Part shown: positions 35,239-44,725 of the stretch, piece by piece
How positions within the stretch are numbered: the first letter of the stretch is position 1
Layout of the letters: each line of letters begins with the position of its first letter
Source of the DNA: SABI01 sp963678555
GTDB taxonomy: Bacteria > Spirochaetota > Spirochaetia > Sphaerochaetales > Sphaerochaetaceae
DNA: 64,000 nt
NCBI GenBank assembly: GCA_963678555.2
Contig: OY782871.2
Span: 1 to 64,000, forward strand
Direction: 5' to 3'
Translations under genes and position numbers: made by a program
The notes under the pieces: generated by a model
What the model saw: only the letters and a program-made list of their open reading frames with translations
Database searches by the model: none
What the model was told of the DNA's origin: nothing

Positions 35239-36855
35239 ATGAAAACAAAGTCGAACCTGTTACCAGTGATAGCAATACTGCTTCTTGCTGCTCTCCTTGT
35301 CCTCATCAGCTGCAGCGATATGATGGAGAGGATGGGGAGCATCAGTCTGACCATAACCCTGGACACTCCAGATGTCGAGGTTGCCTACTATACGCTTGAA
35401 GGGGCTCTTGCCAATACCAGGACCGTCTTCACCCTCAACAATGTCTCTCCCCCGACACATACGCTGTCGTCACTGAAAAAGGGTACGTGGGACCTCACCC
35501 TGACCGCCTTCAATGACCTGGGCCAACAGATCGGTATCGGAACCGGGACTGTCAATCTCAAGGAGGGCCAGATAGTCGAGGAGACACTGCTGGTGGTGTT
35601 CAGCCAGAGCGCTCCCCGGCTCAGCGATCTTATCGTCACGGCACCGGCACGGTTCGATGCCGTTCAGAGTTCGATAACTGGGACAACGAAAAACATGGAG
35701 TACAGACTTGCTTCCGCATCGGAGGAAACACCCTATACTCCCTGCAGCCCATCAGCTACCCTTCTTGCTCCTGGGACGTACAAGATCAGGTATGCCGAGG
35801 CCCGAGGACTTGAGGCGAGTGAAGACCTGATCGTGAGTGTGCCTGCCTACCAGAGGATCCAGCTGACCGTCAGTGCACCCACTCTCACCTCGCCGGACAA
35901 ACCCTACGATGGTACCTCTGCGCTCAGCGGCAGCGTGGTGGCGGGAACTCTGGACAATCTGCCAAGCGGTCATGCGGTAAACGTCCACGCAACGGCGACC
36001 TATTCCGACAAGCATGCAGGAACCGGCAAGCAGATCACTGTCAGCTATACTATCGACGGCGATCATGCACAGTATTACCTTCCTCCTGTCGATGACAGGA
36101 GCTGTACGGGGAGTATCACCAGGAAAGCCCTCAGTGTCTCCGACACGGAGCTGCAGCTGACCAGGGAGTATGACGGAACGAACACCGCGCGGGTGACAAA
36201 GGCCGGGACCCTCACTGGAATCGTTGACGGTGATGTGGTGAGCCTGCAGGCAACGGCAACCTACACTGACCCGGACGCAGGAACAGGCAAGCAGGGCACG
36301 GTCACCTACACCATCAACGGCTATGATGCAGAAAACTATGAAGCTCCCCCCGTTTCCCCCTTCACCACGGGAGAAATCACCAGAAGACTGTTGACGGCGA
36401 CAACAGGGAACTACTCAAAAACCTACGGTGAAGAGAACCCCGCGTTCCGTGTCTCTGTGACGGGCTTTGCCAACGGAGAGAGTGCCTCCACGGCCACGGG
36501 CTATACCGCACCGACAGCTTCCTCGGCGGCAACGTCCTCTACCGGTGCAGGCTCAGCACCTGTCACCATCTCTGGCGGCAGCGCCGACAACTACACCTTT
36601 GATATAAATGACACGGGAACGCTGACTATTAACAAGGCTGTTCTCACAGCAACGGTGGGAGATTACTCAAAGACCTACGGTGAAGAGAACCCCGCGTTCA
36701 GTGTAACCGTAACAGGCTTTGTCAACGGTGAGAGTGCCTCCATGGCCACGGGCTATACTGAACCGACAGCTTCCTCGGCGGCAACGACCTCTACTGATGC
36801 AGGAACATCACCTGTTACCATCCCAAATTCCCGAAATTTTGTAACTAGGAGATAG
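35239..36855 (+). CDS. YDG/MBG-repeat surface lipoprotein, 3' end cut by an IS
   Basis: Lipoprotein signal with lipobox LVLISC (Cys about 19). Residues about 210-380 hold two YDG-type repeats (KPYDGTSAL and REYDGTNTA, each with ATYSDKHAGTGKQ-like blocks). From about 385 two 84-aa MBG repeats follow (both with YSKTYGEENPAF and ATGYTxPTASSAAT), nearly identical and visible as a 252-bp tandem repeat in the DNA. The second repeat is cut after SPVTIP: the final residues NSRNFVTRR come from the IS at 36826, and no MBG coding is seen beyond its far end. Such repeats occur in adhesins and other large surface proteins. Confidence 0.78.
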   Translation: MKTKSNLLPVIAILLLAALLVLISCSDMMERMGSISLTITLDTPDVEVAYYTLEGALANTRTVFTLNNVSPPTHTLSSLKKGTWDLTLTAFNDLGQQIGIGTGTVNLKEGQIVEETLLVVFSQSAPRLSDLIVTAPARFDAVQSSITGTTKNMEYRLASASEETPYTPCSPSATLLAPGTYKIRYAEARGLEASEDLIVSVPAYQRIQLTVSAPTLTSPDKPYDGTSALSGSVVAGTLDNLPSGHAVNVHATATYSDKHAGTGKQITVSYTIDGDHAQYYLPPVDDRSCTGSITRKALSVSDTELQLTREYDGTNTARVTKAGTLTGIVDGDVVSLQATATYTDPDAGTGKQGTVTYTINGYDAENYEAPPVSPFTTGEITRRLLTATTGNYSKTYGEENPAFRVSVTGFANGESASTATGYTAPTASSAATSSTGAGSAPVTISGGSADNYTFDINDTGTLTINKAVLTATVGDYSKTYGEENPAFSVTVTGFVNGESASMATGYTEPTASSAATTSTDAGTSPVTIPNSRNFVTRR

Positions 36856-38600
36856 GCGTGATGGTCTCGAAGGGATCCCGATCACCCTCATTCACCAGCT
36901 TTCCCTTCCATGAGTACTCGACACCGAACAGGTCAAAGATAAGACGTTGAGCTTTAGTCGGGACTGTGTAGACGTCACGATACGTGCCGCGGTAATGGAC
37001 TTTCGAGTACGTATTCACCTTATCCAGAATTTCTTTGTAGTTCCAGTGTTTACGCTCCTTTGGGGGAATGAGGTTGATCAGTTCCTTCAGTGCGGTGAGA
37101 ATGATCAGGGTGATGAAATTCACGAAGAGCCTTCCCTGCATCACCTTGTCAGTGTGAACCCTCAAACGATTACAGTCGATAAGATTCTTCATGTCATCAA
37201 AGAGCAGTTCAATATCATTTCTCTGCCGGTAGGCATGCAGAGCCTTAACCGGATCCTTTTCAGCATTGGTATACAGAACCCAGAATCCGCTCTGACCATT
37301 GATGAACGCCTGAACTTCCTGATCCTTAAGAACAACCTTCCTTCCTCTTTTCGGCGTTTCCTTAACTTCGAAGTATCGCTCATAATATGACTGGTTGTTC
37401 TTGACCGGCTCACTCGCATCAAGCTCGGCCTTGCATGCCTGCAGTCGCTTCATCAGACGGGCAACGTCCCGCTCCTTTCTTGCAGCATCGAAATACACAT
37501 GAGCCCACATTCTTCCATGTTCAGTCTTTCGTATGGTCTTTAGACCATAGATGATGGCATCGGTATCATCGGTCGGGATGAGCGTGTCAGGACGCTGAAT
37601 GGTATGGCGATGTTTCTCTATCAGTTCTCTTGCCCAGGTAACGTTCGAAGGAACGGGCATGAGAAATGTGTGACCATGGTCGCTCAGATGAGCGATGTTA
37701 TCTACAGAGCAGAAAGCTCTGTCTCCTATGATCACAGAGGAAGGAATCTCAAGTTTTTTCAGCTGTTCAAGTACATGTTGAAGAACGATAGATTCGTTCA
37801 TACTTCCCGACATTTCTGAGTACCAGAGAGGAAGGCGAGTTTCATACGAACTGAGGAGACCGATATTGATCTGAGGGATCTTCTCCTTGTCACGGTTATA
37901 CCCACGTTCTACATATGCATTATTCTTTGCATAGCTTGAAATACTGCTGATATCGAACAGCAGGTTCTTCTTCGCCATGTTCTTCTCTATCCAGGAGGAG
38001 AAGAATGTGTTCTGAGTATCCTTATCGAGTCTTTTCAGGAGTTCACTGATTCTCTGTGAACAGAGCATGGAGCCATCGAAGCCTCTGTCATCAAGCCAGG
38101 ACTCAGCATAGCTGAGAGGTCTACCTGTACAGATTGAGTATTTCGCGAGCTCCAGAACAAAGGTCGCATCCTGAGGGCCAAGAGTCTGTGAAAGAATTCG
38201 CTTGAGTCCGATGCTTTTGATGATAGGATCGAGAATGAGATTCTGACCGAGCAGCGTTGTCTTTGAGACAACAGGGACAGGAAGCTCTTTAGCCTGACCG
38301 GCTTGCTGACGGGAAAGGTCATAGTCGTTATAGATGATCTGTCCGTGGGAATCGAGTTTGCCGATACACTTACGGGTGTGACGACCTTGCTTTTTCTCGC
38401 TATCCCAATAGGCGGTGTCTTCGTAGACATAGGTAACATCGGCTTTCTTATTGTAGACCTTGATGATTCTGGCTGAATTTCCTGCTTTATTCATAGTCAC
38501 AATTATAACTATGTTTAAGGGAAAAGTCAAACCTTAAATGAACAACAAATACATATATACGATATAATTACGTATTACTAGCTACAATTTTGCAGGAATT
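36826..38600 (-). mobile_element. IS4-superfamily (IS1634-like) element E
   Basis: About 1,775 bp, ends AATTCCCGAAATTTTGTAACTAG and its imperfect mirror (about 38578-38600). It carries one intact transposase. No target duplication was found, and the lipoprotein it interrupts does not resume on the other side, so a deletion accompanied or followed insertion. Confidence 0.7.
36845..38494 (-). CDS. IS1634-like transposase E
   Basis: 549 aa from the ATG at 38494 (MNKAGNSARIIKVYNKK); the ORF extends 12 codons further upstream into the IS end. DDE transposase with Asp in LLFDISSISSYAKN, Asp in VIIGDRAFCS, and the full YREK signature YRQRNDIELLFDDMK. A CATAGT/ACTATG inverted repeat overlaps the start codon, echoing the stronger palindrome at 24943. 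Intact. Confidence 0.88.
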   Translation of the reverse strand: MNKAGNSARIIKVYNKKADVTYVYEDTAYWDSEKKQGRHTRKCIGKLDSHGQIIYNDYDLSRQQAGQAKELPVPVVSKTTLLGQNLILDPIIKSIGLKRILSQTLGPQDATFVLELAKYSICTGRPLSYAESWLDDRGFDGSMLCSQRISELLKRLDKDTQNTFFSSWIEKNMAKKNLLFDISSISSYAKNNAYVERGYNRDKEKIPQINIGLLSSYETRLPLWYSEMSGSMNESIVLQHVLEQLKKLEIPSSVIIGDRAFCSVDNIAHLSDHGHTFLMPVPSNVTWARELIEKHRHTIQRPDTLIPTDDTDAIIYGLKTIRKTEHGRMWAHVYFDAARKERDVARLMKRLQACKAELDASEPVKNNQSYYERYFEVKETPKRGRKVVLKDQEVQAFINGQSGFWVLYTNAEKDPVKALHAYRQRNDIELLFDDMKNLIDCNRLRVHTDKVMQGRLFVNFITLIILTALKELINLIPPKERKHWNYKEILDKVNTYSKVHYRGTYRDVYTVPTKAQRLIFDLFGVEYSWKGKLVNEGDRDPFETITPIS

Positions 38601-38648
38601 AGGGTTTCTAAACCTCTGAGGGAGTGATATCTTCCTTGATAGCCAGAA

Positions 38649-38747
38649 CGGCAAAATATTAAGAAATTGCCGAAACTGCTAGTGACTTCTGGTGGAAATA
38701 TGAGTATACTGAATAAGCCAGATCGGCAAAAAAATAGAAATTTGCCA
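38649..38747 (+). promoter_or_regulatory. Duplicated CGGCAA-TTGCCG operator-like repeats upstream of abiE pair
   Basis: Two inverted repeats, CGGCAA...TTGCCG at 38649-38672 and CGGCAAA...TTTGCCA at 38724-38747, each preceded by AGCCAGA, so the whole block is a ~75-bp direct repeat. A -10-like TATACT (38705-38710) lies between them. AbiEi-type antitoxins bind inverted repeats in their own promoter, so autorepression is the likely function. Confidence 0.6.
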
Positions 38748-38770
38748 TAATGGCTTAGGAGGTGGCGTGT

Positions 38771-39505
38771 ATGAACAAGAGTGCAATCATTCGAAATCTA
38801 CCGAACGGTACATGTACAAGGCAACAGATTTTACGTGCGGCGCGGATTGTTGAACCCTCCTTCAAGGAGACGCAACTCAGATATTTAATGGGTGACCTGC
38901 GTAAGTCCGCCTTAATCATTAGGCTAGGGCGTAATCAATACAAGAAAGTTGCGAAGGGAACCCAAAAAGGCATCTTTACTGGAGTGTATTCTAAATTGGC
39001 ATTGCAGGTGATTTCCTTCATGCAAGAGAGATTTCCTCTGCTTTCTTTCAGGGTTTGGGAGTTATCTTGGTTAAACGAGTTTTTTAATCACCAGTTTGCG
39101 CGAAATCAGATTTTTCTCGATGTAGAGAAAGATGGTTGTGATTTTGTGTTCTCTGTGCTTGCCGAGAAATTTCCAGGGAGGGTATTGTTAAAACCCAAAG
39201 TTCAGGACTTATTACATTATGGCACTGATGATGGAATCATTATTGATCGACTAGTTACGGAGGCTCCCAAAACAGAAGAGGAGTCATGTCAGGTACCTTT
39301 GGAGAAGTTGATTGTGGATCTGTTTGCAAACAAGAACCTGATGCTTTCTAAGGGTGATTATCCTTCTGCCATCGAGACGATGTTCGCTAAATATTGGATT
39401 GATCAGGTTTCAATGCTTCGCTATGCACGGAGAAGAAATAGGGCAAAGGATGTGTTTGGATTCCTTAGAGAAAAGACTAAGGTCGAACTTCTGGTCCAGG
39501 AGTGA
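38771..39505 (+). CDS. AbiE-type antitoxin/regulator (DUF6577-like)
   Basis: 244 aa from ATG 38771, eight bases after AGGAGG; the GTG at 38762 overlaps that site. An N-terminal winged-helix segment (TRQQILRAARIVEPSFKE, residues 14-31, to the basic RLGRNQYKKV) is followed by the block FRVWELSWLNEFFNH and FLDVEKDGCDFVF, as in DUF6577 proteins encoded before AbiEii toxins. Probable role: DNA-binding antitoxin that silences its operon and counters the nucleotidyltransferase downstream. The gap to the toxin gene is four bases. Confidence 0.75.
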   Translation: MNKSAIIRNLPNGTCTRQQILRAARIVEPSFKETQLRYLMGDLRKSALIIRLGRNQYKKVAKGTQKGIFTGVYSKLALQVISFMQERFPLLSFRVWELSWLNEFFNHQFARNQIFLDVEKDGCDFVFSVLAEKFPGRVLLKPKVQDLLHYGTDDGIIIDRLVTEAPKTEEESCQVPLEKLIVDLFANKNLMLSKGDYPSAIETMFAKYWIDQVSMLRYARRRNRAKDVFGFLREKTKVELLVQE

Positions 39506-39509
39506 TCGT

Positions 39510-40550
39510 ATGGTGCTATCTGAAAATTTTAAACGTGAGCACATTGAAGAAATTCGAAGTAATTATTCAATAGATAATTCTATCCTCGAGAGAAGCATAT
39601 TTGCTTTATCCTTACTTGAGGCGCTGGTAAGGGTAGGTATGCCGTTCATCTTCAAGGGTGGTACCAGTCTCCTGCTCCTTCTTGAGAAACCTAGAAGATT
39701 ATCCACTGATATCGATATTATTATGAAGCCAGGAACAGAAGTGGAAACTTATCTTGAACAGGCTGCAAAGATTTATCCATTTATATCGATGGAGAAGCAG
39801 GTTCGGACAGGGAAGAATAAAATTGACAAAGCCCATTACAAATTCACCTATGACTCCCCCGTACATGAAAAGGAATTTTATATTCTGTTGGATATTCTAT
39901 TCGAAGAAAACCATTACAGCACACTGATTCAGCGAAAAGTTGAACATCAATTTCTGAAGACAGAAGAACCATATGTTGAGGTGATGATGCCAAGTGTGAA
40001 TTGCCTTCTTGGTGACAAGTTGACAGCATTTGCGCCCCACACAACTGGAATCCAGTTTGGATCTGAGAAGGAACTGGAAATTATCAAACAGTTGTATGAT
40101 ATTTCAGCTCTCATAGATGTCCATGATAACTTTGAAGATATTCATACTTCCTATATCGCAACAGTTACAGCAGAACTTGCGTATCGAGGTCTTTCAAATT
40201 CTCATAGTGAGGTCTTTCAAGATACCATTGATGCTGCAGCCTGTATCGCAAGTCGAGGGACATATCTCAAGAATGATTATCCTGAATATTTGAAAGGTAT
40301 AAGGGGAATCACCAATCATGTCTACGGTGAGAAATTCAATGCAGAGAAGGCAATACTCCCTGCATGCAAGACCATGTATATGGCTGCATGTCTGATGAAA
40401 GGCGAAAAATTCGAAAAGATTACAGAACCTTTAAATTTCAGCAGAGCAAACATTGGAAAGACTAAGTATGCGAAACTTTTCTCACTTAGAAAGCTTGACA
40501 TAGAGGCTTTTGCATACGCTGTTAAAGCGGTTGAGATGTTGCAAGTATAG
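39510..40550 (+). CDS. abiEii: AbiEii/AbiGii-family nucleotidyltransferase toxin
   Basis: 346 aa from ATG 39510, seven bases after AGGAG; the longer reading frame (from 39354) lies inside the antitoxin gene and is discarded. The nucleotidyltransferase core is intact: FKGGTSLLLLLEKPRR then STDIDII (the GS...DxD metal-binding motif), and a later LLGDKLTAF motif. Family members transfer nucleotides, in known cases to tRNA 3' ends, and cause abortive infection or growth arrest. Genetic arrangement and both domains fit a type IV-like AbiE system. Confidence 0.88.
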   Translation: MVLSENFKREHIEEIRSNYSIDNSILERSIFALSLLEALVRVGMPFIFKGGTSLLLLLEKPRRLSTDIDIIMKPGTEVETYLEQAAKIYPFISMEKQVRTGKNKIDKAHYKFTYDSPVHEKEFYILLDILFEENHYSTLIQRKVEHQFLKTEEPYVEVMMPSVNCLLGDKLTAFAPHTTGIQFGSEKELEIIKQLYDISALIDVHDNFEDIHTSYIATVTAELAYRGLSNSHSEVFQDTIDAAACIASRGTYLKNDYPEYLKGIRGITNHVYGEKFNAEKAILPACKTMYMAACLMKGEKFEKITEPLNFSRANIGKTKYAKLFSLRKLDIEAFAYAVKAVEMLQV

Positions 40551-40617
40551 TGTAATGAAAAGAGATTGGTTGCAAAGGGCTACTACACGCTCAAGTCAGC
40601 ATCTGCATAATGCGTGA

Positions 40618-40690
40618 GAAAACGGCCATGAAAGCGTTCAAAAACGGTCACTGAGTGTTTAATAACGGCCGGTGGTTGAACCGGCCAGAT
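40618..40690 (-). repeat. IS21-type multi-repeat end (remnant)
   Basis: Repeated AACGGCC/AACGGTC units (about 40620, 40646, 40667) next to an istB remnant. This resembles the multiple terminal repeats of IS21 elements and differs from those of the IS21 at 12.3 kb. Confidence 0.4.
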
Positions 40691-40695
40691 GAGAA

Positions 40696-40974
40696 TCAAA
40701 CAGCTTTTTCAATAAGAAGAGTGTAGCCGTTATTCAAAAGACGTCTTCTGATGCTATCTCCCATCGCAAAGTTGCCGTCGCTTTCAAGGAATGAAATCCA
40801 TGTTCTAGGATCATACTGAGAGGTAATAATCGTGGATGTGCCGAGTTCGTCACGGTTCTTAATTAGGGAGAAAAGTATAAGACTGCGATCATTACCCAGG
40901 TGGGCGATCAGATAGTCATCCAAAATCAGCACTTGAATATCAGAGTATTGACACTCGCCTGTGCATTGTAGCAT
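40696..40974 (-). pseudogene. istB: istB 3' remnant of a second IS21-type element
   Basis: About 80 codons of IstB: Walker B VLILDDYLIAHL, STIITSQYDPRTW and GDSIRRRLLNNGYTLLIEK. The Walker A half and istA are absent; upstream (40975-41160) no IstB sequence continues. Only distantly similar to the istB at 16.7-19.4 kb, so from a different IS21 subtype. Confidence 0.75.
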
Positions 40975-41384
40975 TGGCTAAGACTTTCTTTCAGGCAGCA
41001 CACTAGTGATCGGTTGCGTGTGACCATATCACGTACTGTCAGTTGAAGAACTATGCCCGTGAGCACTCGATGTCGGAATCGTTGTCTGCATACAGAGAAC
41101 CCCGCGGTCGTATTCGATGCTCTCTCCTGAGCGCGATATGCTTTCACACCCCTTCATGCGCTCTCAGGCGGTTTATATTGGAAGCATCTACTGACATAAG
41201 TGCACAGGTTTGCATCTGACATATCTTGAGACTTTTGGAGGGAATGTATCGATGACCAGATATGGTTTTTTTAGAAGTCTATCGGTGTATGGTATGTGCG
41301 TATATTTTATAAATGTATATAAAATAATAAAATATATATAATACATAAGAGTGTATCATATCCTTACGTTAAAGCAGATATATA
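40975..41384. other. Intergenic region, no gene recognised
   Basis: No coding match. The last ~130 bases are strongly AT-rich (repeated TATATA), leading into the promoter of the LruC gene. Confidence 0.4.
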
Positions 41385-41413
41385 TTGACATAAGTTTGTA
41401 TTGTAGGTATATT
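41385..41413 (+). promoter_or_regulatory. Near-consensus sigma-70-type promoter of LruC gene
   Basis: TTGACA (41385-41390), 17-base spacer, TATATT (41408-41413). The transcript would start near 41420, about 70 bases before the ATG. One of the best promoter matches in the window. Confidence 0.7.
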
Positions 41414-41488
41414 CTAGAACAATACAAGTTTTTACCTGCGTCCTAGGTTGGGTGCAGATCAGATACTGATGAAAGGAACGGTTGAGAT

Positions 41489-43606
41489 ATGGAAAAGACG
41501 ATGCGTACAATGATGCTTACAGCCCTGGTCCTGGTGTTTCTTCTGAGTGGTTGTTCATTTCAGAGTGACCCTCCCCTAGTTATTGATGATATACAGGATA
41601 TTCTTACGATCTCTGATACGTTCAACTTCGAAACGACACGGGTCGTGGAATTGAGCCTGGAGATTCCCTCTGTCAGCACCATACCGGTACAGATATACGG
41701 AGCCTCCGGGATCAGTGAGAGCTCCTTCTATACTACAGAATCTCCTCTTCTCCTCTCCGACCTCCCTCTCGTGGCGACTGTCGTACTGGATACTGATGGA
41801 GCCTATGAAGGGAGTATCACGATCCCCTCCCTCTACCGTCAGCTCGTGATCCATCCCCTCTGGCCCGGTCTCCCCGACATCTCGATCGTTGAGATCGAGG
41901 ATGATGCCGCTTCCCTGACTCTGTCGGTGACGCGCTCAGCACCGTCAACGAGAAGTCTCTCCGTACGGGATGTTTCTCCCGACAGTGATACCTACCATAC
42001 TGTCGGAGACTACACCTTCCTGGCCCCGTTCAGTTCGTTCGGTGTTCCTGATAACCTCGAAGAGGAGTCGCTTCTGAGTGACGAGGAGAAGGAATTGATC
42101 CTTGCGGATATTGCCGCATCACTTCCTGAGTATCGCGAGAACACAGACCGCCTCAGTGACGCTGAAATTACGCTGACTGAAGATGCACGGGTACAGGTCG
42201 TGTTCATGCATGAAGGGGCGGGGTACCTGAATTCCTTCGGGCTGCTGCAGTACGACACAGACGATATTCCTCTCGAAGCACCGGAACCGGATGCTGATCT
42301 GGATGAGGACGGGCATGCCGACCTGAAGATCATTCTTCCCAACGCATCCATCTCATCCCGTGGCCTGATTTCCGGTGATACCGTTGACCTGGGGACGATT
42401 CCTGCGGGTAAGACGCTGATCTGGACTCTTGTCGCGAACGGGTTCAACAGTGCAACGCAATCAGTAACCGACGGTATGGGCACCTACTATTCAAAGCGTG
42501 AGTGGAATCCGGAGACCGATACCGATCGGGAGTTCAATCAGCACATGGTCCTTCTGCTGGAAGAGCATGATGAAGAGACGGACCATGCACGGTTTGTTCT
42601 CGGATTCGAGGATCTGGAAAGACCGCGTGGAGATGATGATTTCAATGACCTTGTCATCGTAGTGGATATCACACCCGGTTCTGCGGTGGAGGGCATAGGA
42701 GACGAAGAGGTCTTTGTACGGACCACTCAGAGTCAGGACAGAGACGCAGACTCGGTTCCCGATGAGGTGGACGCGTATCCTGACAATCCCTATCTCTCAG
42801 CCGATATCCGTGTGTCAGGCACTGCCGCCTTCGAGGACCAGTGGCCGACGAAGGGGGATTATGACTTCAATGACCTGGTGATCTATTACGAGTATATACT
42901 ACGCACTGATGCGAACAATGACGTTCGGTCCTTCACCTACATCTTTGACATTCTGGCGGCAGGTGCCGGGCAGGATAACGGTCTTGCCATGAAGCTTCCG
43001 GTTGACTCTTCAGACATGCTTGGTGAGGGGACGTTCGATGCTCTGATCGTATCAGAGGGGGACTCTCCCGACGGAAATGCTGCCACCGGCTACGAATCTG
43101 TTGAGGACGGAACGGTCCTGTCCTTCTTCTCTCATGTCTTTTATGAGGTGTTTGATACGGATCAGACCATCATCAACACTGATACTGATATCGAGGGCAA
43201 TCAGCAACCGGTACCGACCGTTATGGGAACCATGTACTTCGCTGACGGTGTTCTCAAGGCGGAGGACCTCGGCAATCTCCCGTACGACCTGTTCCTGATA
43301 CAGAGCGATGGGGTGCGGGAAGTCCACTATCCTGACCTTCCCCCTTCGGGTCTGCAGGAGAACAACCCCGGTATCGGAGAGGGCGATGATGATTCCGTTC
43401 CGGATCTGGGCAGATACTACAAGACCTCTACCAATCTTCCCTGGGCTCTTCATGTGCCCGTCAGGTGGGACTATCCCAGCGAGAGGAACCAGATAATAAA
43501 GGGGTACAGGTACTTCGCAGACTGGGCAGGCTCGAATGGAGCAGACCATCAGGACTGGTATGTGGATACCTCAGACCACATCAACAGAGAGTTTATCTAC
43601 GAGTAG
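41489..43606 (+). CDS. LruC-domain lipoprotein
   Basis: 705 aa. Lipoprotein signal: MMLTALVLVFLLSGC with the lipobox Cys at about 22. The C-terminal half carries the two characteristic LruC blocks, FEDLERPRGDDDFNDLVIVVD (in two stretches, about residues 373-395) and FEDQWPTKGDYDFNDLVIYYEY (about 450-471), acidic DxDxFND motifs that could bind calcium; a thrombospondin-3-like DRDADSVPDEVDAYPDNP lies between. The N-terminal ~200 residues are beta-rich with no recognised domain. First described in Leptospira as LruC; role unknown. The strong promoter suggests real expression. Confidence 0.85.
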   Translation: MEKTMRTMMLTALVLVFLLSGCSFQSDPPLVIDDIQDILTISDTFNFETTRVVELSLEIPSVSTIPVQIYGASGISESSFYTTESPLLLSDLPLVATVVLDTDGAYEGSITIPSLYRQLVIHPLWPGLPDISIVEIEDDAASLTLSVTRSAPSTRSLSVRDVSPDSDTYHTVGDYTFLAPFSSFGVPDNLEEESLLSDEEKELILADIAASLPEYRENTDRLSDAEITLTEDARVQVVFMHEGAGYLNSFGLLQYDTDDIPLEAPEPDADLDEDGHADLKIILPNASISSRGLISGDTVDLGTIPAGKTLIWTLVANGFNSATQSVTDGMGTYYSKREWNPETDTDREFNQHMVLLLEEHDEETDHARFVLGFEDLERPRGDDDFNDLVIVVDITPGSAVEGIGDEEVFVRTTQSQDRDADSVPDEVDAYPDNPYLSADIRVSGTAAFEDQWPTKGDYDFNDLVIYYEYILRTDANNDVRSFTYIFDILAAGAGQDNGLAMKLPVDSSDMLGEGTFDALIVSEGDSPDGNAATGYESVEDGTVLSFFSHVFYEVFDTDQTIINTDTDIEGNQQPVPTVMGTMYFADGVLKAEDLGNLPYDLFLIQSDGVREVHYPDLPPSGLQENNPGIGEGDDDSVPDLGRYYKTSTNLPWALHVPVRWDYPSERNQIIKGYRYFADWAGSNGADHQDWYVDTSDHINREFIYE

Positions 43607-43826
43607 AAGAAGCATCCGCGTTCTGAAAACCAGGATGAGCAGGGACGGGTATGCAGGTTAGCGGGAAGGTGCGACCTGCGGCGGGAGTCCCGATCACTGT
43701 TTCCTTCTCCAGCACTGATCAGATATTGTCACAACCACATGCTCTGCAGTGACTTCCCAGTTACACCCTGTATACTGCAGGTGAATGCTGAACTCATCTG
43801 ATGGTTCATACAGGGCGGAAGGATCT

Positions 43827-44403
43827 ATGAATCGTAGGATGCTCGACGTGTGCTTTCTCTGTGTGTGTTCTCTGCTTGTCATCACGCCTCTGACCTCTCC
43901 TAAGGTGTTCACGGCGGAATCGCCTCAACCAACATGCTCGGCTTCTTTCCGGACGGTGGCCGGGGACGATCCCCGAGCCCGATAGTCGGGGCTCTTGCAG
44001 GTAACATGAGAGTGAGGCGATACACCTCCTCGCGCGCTCAGGCATCCAGTACGCCCTCCTCTGAGCAGATGCCGGTGGAGAGCCGGGAATGCATTATCTG
44101 CAGGTCCCTCTTCTTGCAAGACTCGCTTTTGACCTGAGAGTCTCCGGGTCGTCTTACCTCATTGCAGGCCTTGCCGGGGGCTATCTTGTGGGTGCGAGCG
44201 TTGATGTGGCTGTGGACCTTGACAACTACAACCGGGCAGAACTTGCGGCAGTGGCCGGTATGGGGTATTCCACCCCCTGGGGGGTCTCGCTTGATCTGCG
44301 CTACCAGAAAGGGTTGACCGACCGGAGTTCTGAGGATGGAGGTATTCCCCTCCTGCTCTACGATTCCACCTTCTCCCTTGTTGCAGGCTACTCGATACGG
44401 TAG
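43827..44403 (+). pseudogene. Decayed outer-membrane barrel protein
   Basis: A start at 43827 encodes a signal peptide (MNRRMLDVCFLCVCSLLVITPL) but the frame closes after ~50 codons. In a second frame, SPIVGALAGNMRVRR continues barrel-like sequence, and in a third (from 44089) HYLQVPLLARLAFDLRVSG to YSTPWGVSLDLRYQKGL forms the C-terminal strands of an OMP_b-brl-type protein ending VAGYSIR. At least two frameshifts separate these parts. Confidence 0.6.
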
Positions 44404-44444
44404 GATCCTGTCGGTAAGAGAACTACAGGTACTGCTTCCGGAGG

Positions 44445-44512
44445 TGTGGATATGCTACCTGGAACAGGTTTTCCACACACCGTCAGGCAACACTCCCATT
44501 TCCCCATTTCAA
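44445..44512. repeat. 68-bp dispersed repeat, copy 1
   Basis: Begins TGTGGATATGCTACC and ends CCCCATTTCAA, about 88% identical to 47609-47676. It holds nested inverted repeats: outer TGTGGA/TCCACA and inner ACCTG-GAA-CAGGT. The outer arms look like DnaA boxes (TGTGGATA and TTTTCCACA). It may be a REP-like unit. Confidence 0.7.
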
Positions 44513-44725
44513 CTCTGCATGTGGATTCTGTACCTGGCACCTATCACAGCTCTTAGCAGGAATGTCAACGATCTCGGGAAGCTGCATGACCAGCTCCTTG
44601 AGAACGAGCATTCTTCCACGGCCTTTGAAGGGGATAATGGATGCCTTCTCCTACAAGAAACAAGGTGACTACCAACGTTTACTCCTGTATGCACCTGAGC
44701 ACCTCCGACAGGGTGAATAGAACCA

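Noticed and set aside
44445..44478. Possible replication origin from two DnaA-box-like arms
   Set aside because: Only two boxes, no AT-rich unwinding region, and no dnaA/dnaN genes nearby; the sequence recurs at 47.6 kb, so a dispersed repeat fits better.
44336..44668. 110-codon frame after the barrel pseudogene
   Set aside because: It starts inside the barrel fragment in another frame and crosses the dispersed repeat; no recognisable domain.
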